DNA of 64,000 nt from Dipteris shenzhenensis. Lineage: Eukaryota; Polypodiophyta; Polypodiopsida; Gleicheniales. Made by a program: the position numbers and the translations under genes. Of this stretch, positions 59,795 through 64,000 are shown in pieces (within the stretch, counting starts at the first letter, position 1; the number at the start of each line of letters is the position of its first letter). The notes beneath the pieces were generated by a model. It had not been told where the DNA came from, ran no database searches, and was given only the letters and a program-made list of their open reading frames with translations. The stretch is taken from assembly GCA_047967505.1 (NCBI GenBank), contig CM106539.1. One strand, 5' to 3'.

Positions 59795-61124
59795 CACACT
59801 CTAGCTATTATCTATCGTGTTCACTCTCTCCCTGTCTTATTCTCTCTCTCTTACATAATAGAGATATACAAATATCCATACAAATTTAAAATTACAAATA
59901 TTTATCAATTTATCGTTCATAGACCATATAGAGCCATCAATATAGAGGTGCAAACTTAATAAATGCAATATTAACAATGAATGAAACAACACTTTGTATT
60001 ATTTAGGATTTATTTTCATACATGTAACAATGCCTCATGGCCAAGTTAATTATTAAAGCACTAAGGATTCAAGCAATTGGATATTATGAAATCACTTCCA
60101 TCATGTCTCTACTATCTCTAGAGCATGGGGGGGGCAACAATTATTACAAAGGATACTTGTCTTATCCCTATATCTAACTTTGTGATTATCAAGTCTAAAA
60201 TAATAGTCTTGGGGAGGGCTTGTTGTTGCCAGTTGCTACAATTCTTCCATGATGAATTGCATGGTCCACTCCTATTCCAATTCCAATATTAGATCAGGAT
60301 GTCCTTGCCAAGAAATTAATACCTCAACAATGGGACTGTGAGTCCCATCGTGCAAATCATCATCCATTGCTTTCCATTATATGTGAAAGTCATGCAGAGA
60401 TTTTGTCTTCCAATGAAATACCTGCAAAATTTGGGATATGTGAATACATACTATCCTGATCATTTTTTTACAAACAAGAATTGTAAGATGTGCTCACCAC
60501 CGAAACATCACATCGGAAGTGTTCAATGACATCGTACCAAATCTTTAGCATGACAAAGTTCTTTTTGTCCACCATCGATTGTCGAATAGCTCAAACAGCT
60601 AGTCTAACTCTAAGCTCTTGCAAGTGTTAGTAATCTTTGCTTTCCTTAATTTCCTACAACTTTTAAAGAAATAAAAAAAGCATGGAAATGGACAAAACCA
60701 TCTCAGCCTACCATTTCTTCCACCAGTAGATGGCTTCATAGCATTTCTCACATCATTAAACATTATATTTCTATATGATTCACCTATCTTCATGCTTAGA
60801 AGCAGCCATTTTGGACTATCAGAAGAAGGCCAAGGGAAGAGATTCTAATCTATTGTACTGGCCTTTTACATCTAGCACAATGAACATTGAGTCATAGAAG
60901 ATGATCCCGTCCTTTTTTAATTATGATAGTCTACAATCTTCATACTAAAGACTCCCAATATCAGCATGGAGGACATGCAACACCCCAATTATGCATGCTG
61001 CAGGCTCCCACTCTTTGTAAGTAGATGGATATAAATCTATAAAACAAATACAAAGCATAAGATAGTGTGCCAAAGTGCCCAAATAAATTCAAATACTCTA
61101 AAATGAAAATGAAGTACTAGTACT
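58476..61124. other. No recognisable gene; includes a (CT)n run
   Basis: A Gly/Arg-rich short reading near 58515-58610 (SRGIGRGSGRGRGN) may be a gag remnant. A (CT)n microsatellite lies at 59757-59792. Nothing else is supported. Confidence 0.5.
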
Positions 61125-61184
61125 TGTTGGGATAAGTATGGTCAAGGGCTTGCTCTAATGTGCATGTGTGCATCTAGGGGAGTC

Positions 61185-61245
<61 letters not shown>

Positions 61246-61588
61246 TTGTAGAAGCACACCTAGTGCTATGAGGTGTCTAGTGTGTGACCTAAGTGATGAT
61301 GTAATCCAAAGGCCCCCACATGGGAGGTCCCTTTGATTTAGGCCAGTCTGACACTGATGTAGGGGCTGATTGCCACTAATATAGGGGAGGTGCCTACACC
61401 ATCCTCTCATTCTATAAAATGGAGGACATTCCTTCATTCTAATACATGGTTTTTGCCTCACTTGAGCTCTCTCTCTCTCATTCTATAAAATGGAGGACAT
61501 TCCTTCATTCTAATACATGTTTTTTGCCTCACTTGAGCTCTCTCTCTTTGTGCCATGATGCATCTGTTCTACTCCACACTCTTGTACA
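61125..61588 (+). repeat. 5' LTR of a third LTR-element family
   Basis: The LTR runs TGTTGGGATAAGTATGG to CTTGTACA (about 464 bp), followed after two bases by the primer site TGGTATCAGAGC. It contains a (GT)n run at 61187-61240 and a ~65-bp tandem duplication (TTCTATAAAATGGAGGACAT..., near 61410 and 61480). Confidence 0.8.
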
Positions 61589-61590
61589 TT

Positions 61591-62698
61591 TGGTATCAGA
61601 GCTAGTAGGCTTTGAAGAACTCATTTTGGTAGTGCCGCCTCATGATCTTCTCCACCACCTCCTTTTGAGCTTTCTTCTTCCTTCCTCTTTAGAAATGGCT
61701 TAGCTCTATTCTCCTCATACCTTGCATCTTTTGCCAAGCCCTCTGAGCTGAAGACTCTACCCTATGGGGTGCACCTATGGCTCAGAGCATTTCTCTAGAG
61801 ATGGACTATATCACCCGCACTGATCCAAGCGAAGTTTGATTTAAAAAATGTACAATTTTGCCTATCTACTCATCTATTGCTAGAGCCCTTCTAGCACAAT
61901 TTGTTCCATGTCTAGATCTTGCTGCTGGTGAATTTTGAAGTCCAGGCTGGACCAAGGAGAAATCAAGGAAAAGGCAGTCAAAGAAGGCAAAACTCTCCTA
62001 GACAAGAAGGCACACTATTTTTCCTATGCCCTATGTTGAATCTACCTTGGTATTCAAGCTTTAGTTTTGCAGAGAAATCCCTCTCAAACTCTTCTCCAAT
62101 TGTGTGAACTATGCCCTCCAAGTTGAGCTAGTCTTCTGTAAAGCATTTTTGACAGTTTTGGAAATTTGATGCTAGAGTAAATGCTAGAGTGATGTTTGAG
62201 GATTGAAGCAATGCTAAAGTACAGATCAAAGAATGCAATTTCATATTGAAATTTAGTTGGGACTGATCTCTTGTCAAAATGCCAAGCTCTGAAGGTTCTT
62301 CCAATGCTAAGCACTTGAAGAAGACTACAAGAAGGACAAAGTTCAAAGTGAAGAAGACTCCAGCCAAGAAACTTTGGGAGAAGCCAACTGGGTAGGAATA
62401 TGCTAAACAATTAGGCTTTTTTGAATTTATCTCTAGCAATCTACATTTCTATGGTGAGGGATATTTCTTTGTTCAACAAGATTAGTCATTTAGTAAGAGA
62501 GTAGACACTGCTTGAAAAAGGTAAGACCCTCTCATGGCTACTTATAAAATTGACAAGTTCAATGTCCAAGGCTTCCATACTTGGCAGATGAAGATAAAGT
62601 TTATGCTTATGAAAGAAAATATATGGGACTTAGTCAAGGTAGGAACCCAAACCTCTCAGGAAGGTGAATCAACTACAACCAAAGGCAAAGGAATATAG
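61591..62698 (+). mobile_element. Leader and gag start of the third LTR element, truncated
   Basis: A leader of about 940 bp is followed by ATG 62534 opening a copia-type gag (MATYKIDKFNVQGFHTWQMK), which ends at TAG near 62696. LINE sequence begins shortly after, and no further gag-pol or 3' LTR follows. Confidence 0.75.
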
Positions 62699-62717
62699 CA
62701 AAACATCGGATGAGTAG

Positions 62718-62950
62718 CTATTGCATAAGGAAAGCACTAAGAAGGCATCCCTCTCTCACTGACCGATATAAAGTCCACTGATCAAAAATATCTCCAGATA
62801 AAGTGCATGCTTCTTTACTATCATTGTATAGCCAATAAATAAAATGTTGCATTCTATGCCCAAATCCCAAGGGTTGCATGGTTTGCGAGATAAATTTCCA
62901 TTGTATAGTATCGAAAGATTTGGCGATGTCTACTTGCAGCAAATGTACAT
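62718..62950 (-). pseudogene. LINE reverse-transcriptase fragment, inverted
   Basis: The minus-strand reading matches non-LTR RT: LQVDIAKSFDTIQWKFISQT, then HFIYWLYNDSKEA and SVREGCLLSAFL (Gln-Gly-Cys-Pro-Leu-Ser-type motif, degenerate). Only this RT piece is present, about 80 residues. Confidence 0.85.
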
Positions 62951-62954
62951 CCTA

Positions 62955-63905
62955 CTAAGTATACTTTATAGGAACCCAAGTGCTCATATTTTATTTCATT
63001 AAAAGGGAATCACTTTGGTCGATGATGTGCTTCATGATGATGGTACTTTATTATGTTTTCCTTTGGCTGCCAAATAGTAAGGATTGGGGATGCATCATCG
63101 ACCCCTTTGGCACTATTTTTCTCAGATGCATCATTGCTTCTTGATGGTGCCCAAGTTGGAGCTTATGTATCGCCTTACTGATTGGACCTTGCATCGTCAA
63201 GGTTCTTCTATCTGCCCCTTATGCCTGGCCGATAGTTCTGTGGCTAGTTTGTATAGGGTTTCGATGCCTCCTCCTTGGATTGAATATCATGGAAACCATA
63301 TTTAGTCTTTAAGCCAAATGGTGGTGTAAAATATTGTAGTAGCTTTGGTCCTGCAAACTTCCTCTTCATCAATAGGTTCTTCTATGGTAAGTGATCCTTG
63401 GTGTTATTCCTTTTGGCCAACTCTTGGCATGCAAGCATATATTGTTCCTACTCTATGCCACATATGTCTTGATCCCAAGGAATCCTTGCTCCATCTTTTC
63501 TGGAATTGCCCTATCGCCCATGACTTCCTCCTATTTCTTTAACATCACCTCTACACCTGCTTTCCTACTACTTGCTTTAGCAAGCTTTTGTGGATATTCG
63601 GCATTCATCCACAAAGGATGAAGTTTGATCTTTTTTTCACACCGTTTTGCTATTGGGCACTCTATAATCTGTGGAAAGACAGGAACCATAGAGTCTTTGG
63701 AGAGCCTACTTCTCCCATGTTCTCCTATTTCCAAACACCGCTTAGACAATCCTTTTGTGATTGCTTGTATGCTCGTCAAATAGATTACAATGTTTACTTG
63801 TCTTCTTACAATGAAACTTTTTGATCTTGTATTTGCTGGTCTCCACTTTGGGGACTGCCTCTTGTAATATAAAAATACCTTGATTTCACCCCCCCCCAAA
63901 AAAAG
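62955..63905 (+). pseudogene. LINE ORF2 C-terminal end with zf-RVT domain and 3' tail
   Basis: The plus strand encodes, in shifting frames, a reverse-transcriptase zinc-binding region (TLCHICLDPKESLLHLFWNC, ~63445-63510) and the downstream conserved tail (YWALYNLWKDRNHRVFGEPT, ~63648-63710), ending near 63822. The 3' end reads CCCCCCCCCAAAAAAA. It lies head-to-head with the inverted RT fragment. Confidence 0.8.
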
Positions 63906-63932
63906 TGTGCACGTGCGGGATTTGGACTATCT

Positions 63933-64000
63933 TGCTTACTTGTCATACAATGAGATCTTTTGATTTTGTAGCAGCATATCCTCTCCTTTGGGACTGCCTT
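63933..64000 (+). repeat. Second copy of the LINE 3' end, running off the window
   Basis: CTTACTTGTC-TACAATGA-A-TTTTTGAT-TTGTA...CTTTGGGACTGCCT matches 63793-63862 of the preceding LINE with scattered differences. Confidence 0.75.

Overview
This window is nuclear DNA from a land plant and is dominated by transposable elements and satellites. The evidence is: Arabidopsis-type telomere repeats (CCCTAAA), Ty1/copia elements primed by the initiator-Met tRNA motif TGGTATCAGAGC, a Ty3/gypsy element, CACTA and Mutator-like DNA transposons, a LINE, and phase-conserved GT-AG introns. The density of decayed elements and the gene types suggest a large, repeat-rich, possibly non-flowering plant genome (fern or lycophyte grade). 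That placement is an inference and the sequence does not prove it.

Layout. 1-850: 3' end of a decayed copia element. 2-8 kb: no recognisable gene, with microsatellites and a dispersed ~350-bp repeat. 8.3-9.36 kb: single-exon F-box/kelch gene with one frameshift. 10.3-13.75 kb (-): large decayed gene with a DUF7869-like, transposase-like core. 13.9-14.9 kb: ~1 kb interstitial telomere tract. 15.0-15.95 kb and 16.2-18.6 kb: two G-rich/GA-rich satellite arrays, with a chimeric offshoot at 19.88-20.1 kb. 20.86-22.5 kb (+) and 45.7-41.5 kb (-): two halves of one gene. 22.5-23.45 kb (-) and 45.7-50.27 kb (+): two halves of one young copia element. 23.46-29 kb (-): Ty3/gypsy remnant. 32.5-36.2 kb: pyrimidine tract and CACTA transposase remnant. 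38.86-39.86 kb: Mutator-like foldback element with a perfect 2x133-bp palindrome. 50.88-58.47 kb: complete older copia element with a complete younger non-autonomous LTR element nested in its reverse transcriptase. 61.1-62.7 kb: 5' part of another LTR element. 62.7-64 kb: LINE pieces.

The central result is a ~26.8-kb inversion (about 23454/23455 to 50267/50268). The 297-bp LTRs at 22502-22798 (-) and 45738-46034 (+) differ at one base. The outer 5-bp duplications match (GTGAA and its complement). The copia coding sequence resumes in frame across the two breakpoints. When one duplication copy is removed, the interrupted host gene also reads open across the insertion site. That host gene is unusual. 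It has an unrecognised N-terminal region, a possible degenerate methyltransferase-like region, and two tandem Ulp1/C48-protease-like domains made by exon-for-exon duplication. The second domain has serine in place of the catalytic cysteine. Several in-frame stops show the gene is decaying. It may itself derive from a large transposon.
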